In this document: positions 11,162-17,166 of the stretch, piece by piece
How positions within the stretch are numbered: position 1 is the first letter of the stretch
Layout: each line of letters begins with the position of its first letter
Assembly: GCA_937925775.1 (NCBI GenBank)
Contig: CALAMM010000015.1
Location: 1 to 17,166 of the forward strand
DNA length: 17,166 nucleotides
Origin: an uncultured Fimbriimonadales bacterium
Lineage (GTDB): Bacteria; Armatimonadota; Fimbriimonadia; Fimbriimonadales; GBS-DC
Direction: 5' to 3'
Position numbers and translations under genes: made by a program
Notes under the pieces: generated by a model
What the model saw: the letters and a program-made list of their open reading frames with translations, nothing else
What the model was told of the DNA's origin: nothing
Database searches by the model: none

Positions 11162-14100
11162 TCATGCGTTGCCGTCGATGAGCGCGCTGGTGGGGAGCTC
11201 CTCCAGCAGCGCCTTGGGTTTCGGTTCATCAATCGTGTCGAGGTCTTCGAGACTGCGCAGGTCGTGCGCAACATTGTTTTCATCGATAATCTGCACTTTG
11301 AGCGCGAGCGCGCGCAGCTCGTTGACCAAAATCTTAAACGATTCGGGCACGGAGGGTTGGATTACAGGCGCGCCTTTGATGATGGCTTCGAAGGTGTGGA
11401 CGCGCCCGGTCACATCATCGGACTTGATGGTGAGCATCTCTTGCAGGGTGTGGGCGGCGCCGTAGGCTTCGAGCGCCCAGACTTCCATCTCGCCGAGTCG
11501 CTGCCCGCCGAACTGCGCTTTGCCTCCGAGCGGCTGCTGCGTAATCAGCGAGTAGGGGCCGATAGAGCGGGCGTGGATTTTCTCTTCGGCGAGGTGTTCC
11601 AGTTTCAGGATGTAGAGATAGCCCACGGCGACAGGGTTGCCGAACGGCTCGCCCGTGCGCCCATCGCGCAGAATGACCTTGCCCGTTTCCGGGTCGAAGC
11701 CTGCGCGGTCGATAGCGCGCTGGCGGATGGCGTCTACCAGCGCGTCGACGCTGGGCGTCTTTTTGTCGGCGAGCGCAAGGCGATCGGCGATGCGTCTGAG
11801 CTCCGACTCGGGCGCGTGCTGCAACGCGACGCGCACGGCCTCCATCGCCTCGTCGAAGCTTGCCCGATACCCCCACTCCACCGGTTTGCCCGACTCGTCG
11901 CACAGGCGGAGTTCATGATCCAGTAAGATGCGCAACGCTTTCCGACGCAAGCGGTCGGCTAAATAGCGCATCTCCTGCTTAATCTCCTCAGGTGTGGAAC
12001 TCTGAAACACAGGCGTTTTGAAGCGTATGCCCAGCTCTTTGGCGACCAGCCCGAGGTGGAACTCCAGAATCTGCCCGATGTTCATGCGCGAGGGCACACC
12101 GAGCGGGTTCAACACGATGTCAATCGGCGTGCCGTCCATCAAGAACGGCATATCTTCCACAGGCTGAATCTTCGAGATGACGCCTTTGTTGCCGTGCCTA
12201 CCTGCCATCTTGTCCCCTTCGGTGAGCGGGCGGCGGGTGGCGACCGTGACGCGCACGCGGTGATTCACGCTCGGTGGTAGTTCGTCCTCCTCCAGTTGGC
12301 GGAGTACGCCGTGGCAGCGCGGGCAGGTTTTGGACTCCATCGGCTTGGCGCGATAGAACAGGCTCTTGCAGTTTTCGCACTCATACTTGAATCGGGCAAA
12401 CTGCGTCACGCGCACCACAAAGCCGCGCTCGCCGTGAGGCAGGCGCAGCGACACATCGCGCATCTCCTCCGCCTTACCGCCGAAGATGATGCGCACCAGT
12501 TTCTGTTCGGTGCTGCCCTCGGTCTGCCCCTTTGGCTGAATTTTGCCTACGAGGATATCGTCGGGTTTGACCTCCGCGCCGATGCGGATGATGCCGTTCT
12601 CGTCCAGGTCGCGTCGCGCCTCCTCGCCGACATTCGGGATGTCATTCGTAATCTCTTCAGGACCAAGTTTGGTATCGGTCGCGTCGGTCTGGTAGCTTTC
12701 CAAGTGGATGCTGGTGTAAGTGTCGTCGTACAGCAGGCGTTGTGAGACGAACACGGCATCTTCGTAGTTATAGCCGCCAGCGGGCAGGAACGCGACGAGG
12801 ATGTTGCGTCCCAGCGCGAGTTCGCCGTTCTCGGTGGAGGGGCCGTCGGCGATGATGTCGCCGGCGCGTACGCGCTGCCCCAGTTTCACTTTGGGCAGGA
12901 AGGTAAAGCAAGTGCCCTTGTTCGATTGCACGAGGTGGGGCAGGCGATAGACATCGATTGTGCCGTCTTCCTCGCGCTCGATGCGGATCTCGGTCGCGGA
13001 GACATATTTCACGCGCCCCGTCGCGCGCGCCGTGATAAGGCTCTGTGCGTATTTGGCAGCGACGCGCTCGATGCCGGTGTGCACCAGCGGCGCTTCGGGA
13101 TTAATCAGCGGCACGCCCTGACGCTGCATGTTCGACCCCATCAGCGCGCGCCCCGCGTCGTCGTGTTCCAAGAACGAGATCATCGTCGCCGATACGGAGA
13201 ACACCTGCGCAGGGTTGACATCCATATATTGCACCTGTTCGCGCGGCACGATGGGGTACTCGTCGCGCCAGCGCACTTGAACCATCTCTGGGAGGTAGCC
13301 GTTCTCATCCACTGGGATATCGGCAGGCGCGATATACGCGCTTTCGTCCTCGTCAGCAGGGAGGTACACCACCTTGTCTGTGACCTTACCTTTGCGCACG
13401 ACTCGGTAGGGCGTGCGCAGGAAACCGAACTCGTCCACATACGCATAAAGCGTCATCTGGGTCACCAGCCCGATGTTTTGACCTTCAGGGGTCTCAATGG
13501 GGCAGATGCGCCCGTACTGGGAGGGGGTGATGTTGCGCACCTGCGGTGGGATGCTCTGACGGTTCAAGCCGCCAGGTCCCAGCACCGAGAGGCGTCGCTT
13601 GTTCGCCAACTCCGAGAGCGGGTTGGTCTGATCCATGAAGGTTGACAGCGGGTTGGTGGCGAAGAAGGTCTGCAGCGCATTCGTGACGGGCTTGACGCTC
13701 AGCACAACATTTGGCAGGATCTGCGACACATCTTCCGCGGCGGTCATTTTCTCACGGGCGGTTTTCTCCAATTTCAAGAATGCCGCGCGCAGGTGTGCTT
13801 GAAGCAGCTCGCCCACCGAGCGCACGCGCTTGTTCGCGAGATGGTCGGTGTCTTCGTACTCGTGTTTATCTTCCGCCATCTCCAACAGGTGGCGTAGCGC
13901 GAGAATCAAGTCGGGCACCGTGAGGTGGCGCACCCCAAGCGGGATATCGTGTCGAAGCTTGCGGTTAATCTGGTAGCGTCCGACGCGCCCCAAGTCGTAG
14001 CGGCGCGGATCCAGCACCAGCCCGTAGAACAGGTTGCGCACATTCTCCTCAACAGCGGGGTCGCCCGGACGCATGCGGCGATAGAAGTCCAGCACAGCCT

Positions 14101-15211
14101 CGCGCGAGTCGGTGGTCGGGTCGGCGTCGAGCGTCGCTTTGAGCAGCGGGGGAAGCTCGATGTCGCCTCCCTGCACCTCGATGAAGCGCACGCGCACTTC
14201 GGGCAGCTTGAGCTTGGCAATCTGTTTGGCGGTCTGCTCGTTGATGACCTCGCCTGCCTGCACAAGAGGCTTGCCTTTCGTGTTGGTAATCGTCTCGGCG
14301 GCAATCTTGCCCACCAAGTCGCCCTCTTTTGGGGTGTGGAGGGTGAGTTCGCGTGGGATTTCGCGCCGCTCGCGCGGGCGTCCGAACATCGCAATAAGAG
14401 CGTCGTTGGTCAGACCCCGAAGGGGATCGTAGGGAGGCTCGCACCGCACGCGCAGGGTACGCGCCCCCTCAGGGAGATTCTCTAGCAACTCGTAGGTTAG
14501 TAGGTCGCCCGGCTCCAGCAATGTTCTGCCCTCGTACTGCACTTTTTCCAGCACACGCCAGCCAACGGCGCGTTCCAGCTCCAGCTCGGCAGGCACGCGG
14601 GCTTCCTCATACGCCGCAAACGCCTTGATTATCTGGGTAATCGGCAACTGCTTCGACTGGTGAACTTTTAGGCGAATCACATTCTGTGGGTCGGTGCCTC
14701 CGTCCAGCCATGGGCCTTCAGCAGGGATAATCTGCATCTGGAGCACTTTCCCGAAAGTGCGCGCGATAAGCTCGCGTCCTGTACTGGACAGGAAGGGCGA
14801 AGGAAAGTGGATTCCCGGCGTGCGGTTCAACTGACTGATAATCACACGCTCGCGCCCGTTCACGATGAAAGTGCCGCCGTCGGTCATCAACGGCAGGTCT
14901 CCCAGATAAATCTCGCTCTCCTGCACCTCCCCATCGCGTTTCCCAAAACGCACCTTCACACGCAGCGGCGCATCGAAGGTGATTTCGCGCTCGCGACACT
15001 CATCTACCGAATATTTCGGCTCGCCCAGACAATAGTCGCCGAATTCGATAAAATAGTTGCCCGTCAGGTCGTAAATCGGCGAAAAGGTCTGAAACAGCTC
15101 CTTGAGTCCCTCTTCCAAAAACCAGCGGTAAGAGTTGTATTGGATTTCGATAAGGTTCGGCGGTTCTAAAATTTCACGAATGCGCTTTCGGTTGTGTTGC
15201 ACGATCCGCAT
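11162..15211 (-). CDS. rpoB: DNA-directed RNA polymerase beta subunit
   Basis: The 1349-residue beta subunit forms the other half of the RNA polymerase cleft. It starts with HNRKRIREILEPPNLIEIQ, carries GRERVIISQLNRTPGIHF in the protrusion, the rifampicin-pocket region FFATNPLSTFMDQTNPLSEL at 516-535, GRICPIETPEGQNIGLV, GDKMAGRHGNKG at 999-1010, and ends with the GGQRLGEMEVWALEAYGAA and hybrid/anchor motifs expected before beta'. A four-cysteine insert (Cys945, Cys948, Cys963, Cys966) sits just before DELPPSVNHRVRV. Several rifampicin-contact positions differ from the E. coli residues. The ATG is set by GGAGG seven bases upstream. The gene has its own promoter beside a transposon relic; no rplJ or rplL precedes it. 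The rpoC gene follows after 11 bases. Confidence 0.98.
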   Translation of the reverse strand: MRIVQHNRKRIREILEPPNLIEIQYNSYRWFLEEGLKELFQTFSPIYDLTGNYFIEFGDYCLGEPKYSVDECREREITFDAPLRVKVRFGKRDGEVQESEIYLGDLPLMTDGGTFIVNGRERVIISQLNRTPGIHFPSPFLSSTGRELIARTFGKVLQMQIIPAEGPWLDGGTDPQNVIRLKVHQSKQLPITQIIKAFAAYEEARVPAELELERAVGWRVLEKVQYEGRTLLEPGDLLTYELLENLPEGARTLRVRCEPPYDPLRGLTNDALIAMFGRPRERREIPRELTLHTPKEGDLVGKIAAETITNTKGKPLVQAGEVINEQTAKQIAKLKLPEVRVRFIEVQGGDIELPPLLKATLDADPTTDSREAVLDFYRRMRPGDPAVEENVRNLFYGLVLDPRRYDLGRVGRYQINRKLRHDIPLGVRHLTVPDLILALRHLLEMAEDKHEYEDTDHLANKRVRSVGELLQAHLRAAFLKLEKTAREKMTAAEDVSQILPNVVLSVKPVTNALQTFFATNPLSTFMDQTNPLSELANKRRLSVLGPGGLNRQSIPPQVRNITPSQYGRICPIETPEGQNIGLVTQMTLYAYVDEFGFLRTPYRVVRKGKVTDKVVYLPADEDESAYIAPADIPVDENGYLPEMVQVRWRDEYPIVPREQVQYMDVNPAQVFSVSATMISFLEHDDAGRALMGSNMQRQGVPLINPEAPLVHTGIERVAAKYAQSLITARATGRVKYVSATEIRIEREEDGTIDVYRLPHLVQSNKGTCFTFLPKVKLGQRVRAGDIIADGPSTENGELALGRNILVAFLPAGGYNYEDAVFVSQRLLYDDTYTSIHLESYQTDATDTKLGPEEITNDIPNVGEEARRDLDENGIIRIGAEVKPDDILVGKIQPKGQTEGSTEQKLVRIIFGGKAEEMRDVSLRLPHGERGFVVRVTQFARFKYECENCKSLFYRAKPMESKTCPRCHGVLRQLEEDELPPSVNHRVRVTVATRRPLTEGDKMAGRHGNKGVISKIQPVEDMPFLMDGTPIDIVLNPLGVPSRMNIGQILEFHLGLVAKELGIRFKTPVFQSSTPEEIKQEMRYLADRLRRKALRILLDHELRLCDESGKPVEWGYRASFDEAMEAVRVALQHAPESELRRIADRLALADKKTPSVDALVDAIRQRAIDRAGFDPETGKVILRDGRTGEPFGNPVAVGYLYILKLEHLAEEKIHARSIGPYSLITQQPLGGKAQFGGQRLGEMEVWALEAYGAAHTLQEMLTIKSDDVTGRVHTFEAIIKGAPVIQPSVPESFKILVNELRALALKVQIIDENNVAHDLRSLEDLDTIDEPKPKALLEELPTSALIDGNA

Positions 15212-15218
15212 ATATAAT

Positions 15219-15223
15219 CCTCC
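15219..15223 (-). promoter_or_regulatory. Ribosome binding site of rpoB
   Basis: GGAGG on the - strand lies seven bases before the ATG at 15211 and fixes this as the start of the beta subunit. Confidence 0.75.
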
Positions 15224-15249
15224 GCAGGCGCAAATTTACCCAGTATGAT

Positions 15250-15280
15250 AGTATACCTCAAGCCTCCTGCCCCTTGTCAA
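15250..15280 (-). promoter_or_regulatory. rpoB promoter (TTGACA - 19 bp - TATACT)
   Basis: On the - strand a perfect -35 box TTGACA (15275-15280) is followed after 19 bases by TATACT (15250-15255). Initiation near 15243 would give a leader of about 31 bases containing the GGAGG site. The 19-base spacer is slightly long for a standard housekeeping promoter. The -35 box is part of a 15-bp palindrome and of an inverted repeat surrounding the transposon relic. Confidence 0.65.
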
Positions 15281-15284
15281 GGGG
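15270..15284. repeat. 15-bp palindrome CCCCTTG-T-CAAGGGG over the rpoB -35 box
   Basis: Seven-base arms pair perfectly around a single T. The element contains the whole rpoB -35 hexamer on the - strand, so a protein bound here could block or activate rpoBC transcription. It may equally be a fragment of an older mobile-element end. Confidence 0.5.
15275..15283 (-). repeat. Outer inverted repeat, left copy (CCCTTGACA on - strand)
   Basis: This 9-base word lies exactly five bases outside the left terminal repeat and is matched in inverted orientation by 15779-15787, five bases outside the right terminal repeat. It includes the rpoB -35 box. Confidence 0.6.
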
Positions 15285-15288
15285 TTTC

Positions 15289-15307
15289 GAGGGTGTTCGA
15301 AAAATCG
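15289..15307 (+). repeat. Left terminal inverted repeat, 19 bp
   Basis: GAGGGTGTTCGAAAAATCG is the exact reverse complement of 15755-15773, 19 of 19 bases. Beyond it toward the inside, only scattered bases still match. Confidence 0.9.
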
Positions 15308-15754
15308 GGGGGCGTAGGGTATCCTAGACCCTATGAAATGCCATCGCACCAAACGCCGCCCCATCCCCCAGTCTACGCTCGTCACTCTGCCTGTCCCTAT
15401 CATCCTCGTGAGGACTTGCCCTGTGGCATTCTATTGGCAGGGGATGCGTTGTATGGGTATCGGGCGCGGTTGTTGGGGGCGTTAGAGCAGGCGGGTTGGT
15501 TGCCTGTGGCGCGTGTATCGGATGGGGTGTGGCAGCGGGCGCGTGCGGAGGCGCATCCTGAGGTGTTGCGGGGTCGTTATCGGATAGAGCAGGTGTTTGG
15601 GAGCGTGAAGGGCGCGTATGGGAGTTATGTGGGTTCGCGTTCGTGGCGTGGTGCGCGGGTTTGGGTATGGGGGATGTTGGTGTTGTGGAACTTAGTAGGG
15701 CTGGTGCAGGTGGGAGGCGATGGGGTGGTTTTGTGTCTTTTTGTGTGGCTCCCA

Positions 15755-15773
15755 CGATTTTTCGAACACCCTC
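15755..15773 (-). repeat. Right terminal inverted repeat, 19 bp
   Basis: CGATTTTTCGAACACCCTC matches the left end exactly in inverted orientation and lies inside the reading frame of the transposase remnant, which runs through it. Confidence 0.9.
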
Positions 15774-15778
15774 TTATA

Positions 15779-15787
15779 CCCTTGACA
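15779..15787 (+). repeat. Outer inverted repeat, right copy (CCCTTGACA)
   Basis: This is the partner of 15275-15283. It carries the -35 box of the dockerin-type gene, so each flank of the relic holds an outward-facing -35 at the same distance. Confidence 0.6.
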
Positions 15788-15811
15788 TGCTGCTGATATA
15801 TCGGGTATAAT
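15782..15811 (+). promoter_or_regulatory. Promoter of the dockerin-type gene (TTGACA - 18 bp - TATAAT)
   Basis: Both hexamers are perfect consensus: TTGACA at 15782-15787 and TATAAT at 15806-15811, spaced 18 bases apart. Initiation near 15818 gives a leader of about 30 bases with a strong ribosome site. This is the best promoter in the window by eye. Confidence 0.75.
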
Positions 15812-15814
15812 ATA

Positions 15815-15833
15815 GTAGAAATTCCTATTCTAC
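15815..15833 (+). repeat. Inverted repeat GTAGAA-7-TTCTAC at the transcription start
   Basis: Perfect 6-base arms surround a 7-base loop between the -10 box and the ribosome site. The repeat straddles the predicted transcription start, so it fits an operator better than an RNA hairpin, though neither is proven. Confidence 0.4.
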
Positions 15834-15838
15834 GGAGG
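15834..15838 (+). promoter_or_regulatory. Ribosome binding site deciding the dockerin gene start
   Basis: GGAGG ends three bases before the ATG at 15842 but nine bases before the second in-frame ATG at 15848. The second spacing is the normal one, favouring 15848 as the true start. Confidence 0.6.
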
Positions 15839-15847
15839 TGCATGAAG

Positions 15848-16918
15848 ATGACCTATCTTCGCAGCTTACAGCGAGCTTGCTCGATGGCGGTCGGTATTGC
15901 GCTGGTGACAGTAGCTCACTTGCCTATGCTATGTCATGCTGACGGCGGATTCTACTACTACGGTGTCAGTCATAGTCGCAGTGTTACAGTTGAACTTCAC
16001 TGTTTGGCGTCTCAGTCTCGCGGAGAACAAGGAAGTGTTGTCATTAATTCAGACAGATGGAGTCTACCTCTACCCGGAATAACTATAGCAGAAACTTGCC
16101 ATTACCATGAGGAAGAAGCATGCGTCATAGTCACAGCTCAGGGTAAAGGTGCCAGTGTCAGTCTCTTACACAGCCTTTATGGTCGTCCTGAATCGTTGCG
16201 TCTCGGGTACTTGTCTGGGGGGGGATTCCTGAGTGTTCGGACAGACACGCGAATATGTCCTCGATTTGGGTCGCCAAGTGCCAAAGGTGCTGCCTCGAAC
16301 GGAGCTGATGTCGCAGTGACCTTTTCTGTTGGTAGGGTGCAAACAGCAAGAGTGATTGGAGTTGTTGCCTACTCTTCTGTGCTGCGGGGGGAGCAACAAT
16401 TCACAAAGTTTGACATTGGATTATTCAATTTCGCGATTTGGGATGTGACTGATCCAAACAATCCCGTGCTAGTCTACATCAAAAGCTTTTCCTTTACTGA
16501 ACCAGGGGGAATTAATCACTTTGATGACTCTCTGACTTTGTACCCCGGAAGAATATATGTTCTTGATTTTACAACAAACTCTGGCGGATCTGTTAATGCA
16601 ACTTCTCAAATCGGACCAAACGCAAGGTCGGCATCCGCTTACGCCAGTGGAGTTCTCGGCTCATCAGCTCGGCTCTACATAACATTCAATCCACAGCCAT
16701 TTCTTCCTGAGGTTATTCAGAGCGACGTAAACGGGGATGGCTGTATTGATGACGCTGATTTACTTGCTGTGCTTAGTTGTTTAGGAAGCACAATAGTGGA
16801 CACTGACAATGATGTTATTCTGAAGACCGAATGCGCCCCTTCAGATGTGAACCTCGATGGCGTCGTAGATGATGCTGACCTGCTAATTGTTATGCAAAAC
16901 TTGGGCATGTGCTATTAG
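15848..16918 (+). CDS. Secreted protein with two C-terminal dockerin-like repeats
   Basis: The 356-residue product (358 if ATG 15842 is used) begins with a basic stretch and hydrophobic core ending near LCHA, a likely Sec signal peptide of about 31-33 residues. The middle, about 35-285, is rich in beta strands, glycine and serine and matches no family I recognise. The C-terminus has two calcium-loop repeats, DVNGDGCIDDADLLAVLSCLG from Asp293 and DVNLDGVVDDADLLIVMQNLG from Asp333, with cysteines at 299, 311, 329 and 355 that could form disulfides. Such paired dockerin-like ends are common on secreted Armatimonadota proteins and are thought to act in surface display; no cohesin is visible here. 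Lower GC than every neighbour suggests recent transfer or relaxed selection. An eight-G tract lies at 16217-16224. Confidence 0.8.
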   Translation: MTYLRSLQRACSMAVGIALVTVAHLPMLCHADGGFYYYGVSHSRSVTVELHCLASQSRGEQGSVVINSDRWSLPLPGITIAETCHYHEEEACVIVTAQGKGASVSLLHSLYGRPESLRLGYLSGGGFLSVRTDTRICPRFGSPSAKGAASNGADVAVTFSVGRVQTARVIGVVAYSSVLRGEQQFTKFDIGLFNFAIWDVTDPNNPVLVYIKSFSFTEPGGINHFDDSLTLYPGRIYVLDFTTNSGGSVNATSQIGPNARSASAYASGVLGSSARLYITFNPQPFLPEVIQSDVNGDGCIDDADLLAVLSCLGSTIVDTDNDVILKTECAPSDVNLDGVVDDADLLIVMQNLGMCY

Positions 16919-16934
16919 GAGGCTATCTGAGTCC

Positions 16935-16961
16935 CTCAAATATTAAAAAGCTCCTTTTGAG
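16935..16961 (+). terminator. Weak stem-loop after the dockerin gene
   Basis: CTCAAA (16935-16940) can pair with TTTGAG (16956-16961), and an alternative smaller hairpin AAAAG-CTC-CTTTT lies at 16946-16958. They are 17-40 bases past the stop codon and are the only terminator candidates there; the stems are AT-rich and no clean T-run follows. Confidence 0.3.
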
Positions 16962-16984
16962 ATTCCTCGCCTGAGGCTCGGAAT
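16962..16984. repeat. REP-like palindrome
   Basis: ATTCC-TC-GCC-TGA-GGC-TC-GGAAT is symmetrical apart from the two TC pairs. Very similar words (ATTCCTCGC...CTCGGAATGACA) are familiar as dispersed intergenic repeats in many environmental bacterial genomes, so this is probably one copy of a repeat family. That assignment is from memory. Confidence 0.5.
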
Positions 16985-17109
16985 GACAAGGGGGAAGCTC
17001 GGAGGAGGAGAAGCAAGCCGGGGGCTACTACGAAGGTCCCATGCAGCCCAAGAGCGAGCGCGTCGGTTCGCCTGCGCAGCAGCAGAGCGGTCAGTAGTTC
17101 CGCAGGTAA

Positions 17110-17136
17110 GCGTCCCTGCATAGCCTGTAGGGACGC
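17110..17136. repeat. GC-rich hairpin, 11-bp arms
   Basis: GCGTCCCTGCA (17110-17120) pairs with TGTAGGGACGC (17126-17136) with one G-T wobble and a five-base TAGCC loop. Together with 16962-16984 it makes the 16919-17166 stretch a repeat-rich spacer in which I see no credible gene. Confidence 0.55.
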
Positions 17137-17166
17137 CCCCAACAGAAAACCATGGAATCCACTCGT

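Larger units (their letters stand above)
15289..15773 (+). mobile_element. 485-bp transposon relic (MITE-like, internally deleted IS)
   Basis: The element is bounded by perfect 19-bp terminal inverted repeats and contains only the broken ends of a transposase gene. The bases next to the two ends (GTTTC on the left, TTATA on the right) are not the same, so no target-site duplication is visible; this suggests an old insertion, decay, or different true ends. The size and the loss of the central transposase domain fit a deletion derivative that could only move if a full relative supplied transposase. The transposase fragments resemble the IS4/IS5 DDE superfamily, but the exact IS family was not determined. 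Confidence 0.75.
15333..15796 (+). pseudogene. Transposase remnant, IS4/IS5-like DDE type, deleted and frameshifted
   Basis: Two pieces in different frames remain. The first, from ATG 15333 to TAG 15485, begins MKCHRTKRRPIPQSTLVTLP and looks like a transposase N-terminus. The second, in the frame of the ATG at 15338 and open to TGA 15794-15796, becomes recognisable from about 15420 with GILLAGDALYGYRARLLGAL and continues with RGRYRIEQVFGSVKGAYGSY and a tryptophan-rich tail. The GD and IEQ motifs match the second Asp and the Glu of a DDE active site; the first Asp and the core of the enzyme are missing. The junction is probably between 15400 and 15425. The second frame runs past the right inverted repeat, so its original stop is unclear. 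No activity is expected. Confidence 0.7.

Noticed and set aside
13925..14485. 186-residue + strand frame antisense to rpoB
   Set aside because: No ribosome site or family resemblance; it is opposite well-conserved beta subunit sequence.
15245..15332. Extension of the transposase frame back to the ATG at 15245
   Set aside because: This part lies across the rpoB promoter and left inverted repeat and encodes nothing transposase-like; the recognisable fragments start at 15333 or later.
15324..15755. 143-residue - strand frame across the transposon relic
   Set aside because: It is Pro/Thr/His-rich low-complexity translation of the complement of the transposase remnant, with no motif of its own.
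15284..15778. GTTTC and TTATA as a target-site duplication of the relic
   Set aside because: The two 5-base flanks share only one base when compared in either orientation, so they are not a duplication.
16936..17142. 68-residue - strand frame, open to the window edge, reading LLLLLRASPLSFRASGEESQ near its end
   Set aside because: It is made of the palindromic repeats described above. There is no ribosome site, the start would be TTG, and peptides of this type are typical mis-annotations of intergenic repeats.

Overview
This 17.2 kb window looks like chromosomal DNA from a member of the Armatimonadota, probably a Fimbriimonadales-like lineage. The clues are a DUF1559-type prepilin with the FPVFAQARE sequence after its hydrophobic helix, a secreted protein ending in two DxNxDGxxDDADLL dockerin-like repeats, and rpoB/rpoC genes that match none of the well-known phyla closely. 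This taxonomic reading is inference from remembered family features; no search was run. Most of the window is GC-rich (39 of 60 bases in 13021-13080), while the last gene is clearly poorer (25 of 60 in 16441-16500).

Layout, left to right. Positions 1-2953 (+ strand) hold the 3' end of a secreted beta-rich protein, a TPR lipoprotein that appears to be transcribed without a leader, and an NhaC-type Na+/H+ antiporter with an unusual secreted N-terminal domain, coupled to the lipoprotein by a 4-base overlap. From 2954 to 15211 everything lies on the - strand, transcribed in the order rpoB, rpoC, deoC (deoxyribose-phosphate aldolase), type IV prepilin-like protein, DUF58 protein. The antiporter and DUF58 stop codons abut exactly. 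rpoBC has its own promoter and lacks the usual ribosomal-protein neighbours within this window.

The 15212-15841 intergenic region is the most intriguing part. It holds a 485 bp transposon relic with perfect 19 bp terminal inverted repeats and the broken ends of a DDE transposase gene. Outside the relic, at the same distance on both sides, sits the word CCCTTGACA in inverted orientation. Each copy supplies the -35 box of an outward-facing promoter: one for rpoB, one for the low-GC dockerin-type gene at 15848-16918. The final 248 bp contain REP-like palindromes and no convincing gene.

Functionally, rpoB and rpoC encode the catalytic core of RNA polymerase. The beta subunit carries lineage-specific features: substitutions in the rifampicin pocket and an inserted four-cysteine zinc-ribbon-like element. 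The remaining genes are a mixture of envelope functions (lipoprotein, antiporter, prepilin, DUF58, secreted dockerin-repeat protein) and nucleoside catabolism, without one obvious shared pathway. I found no tRNA, rRNA, CRISPR array or defence system.
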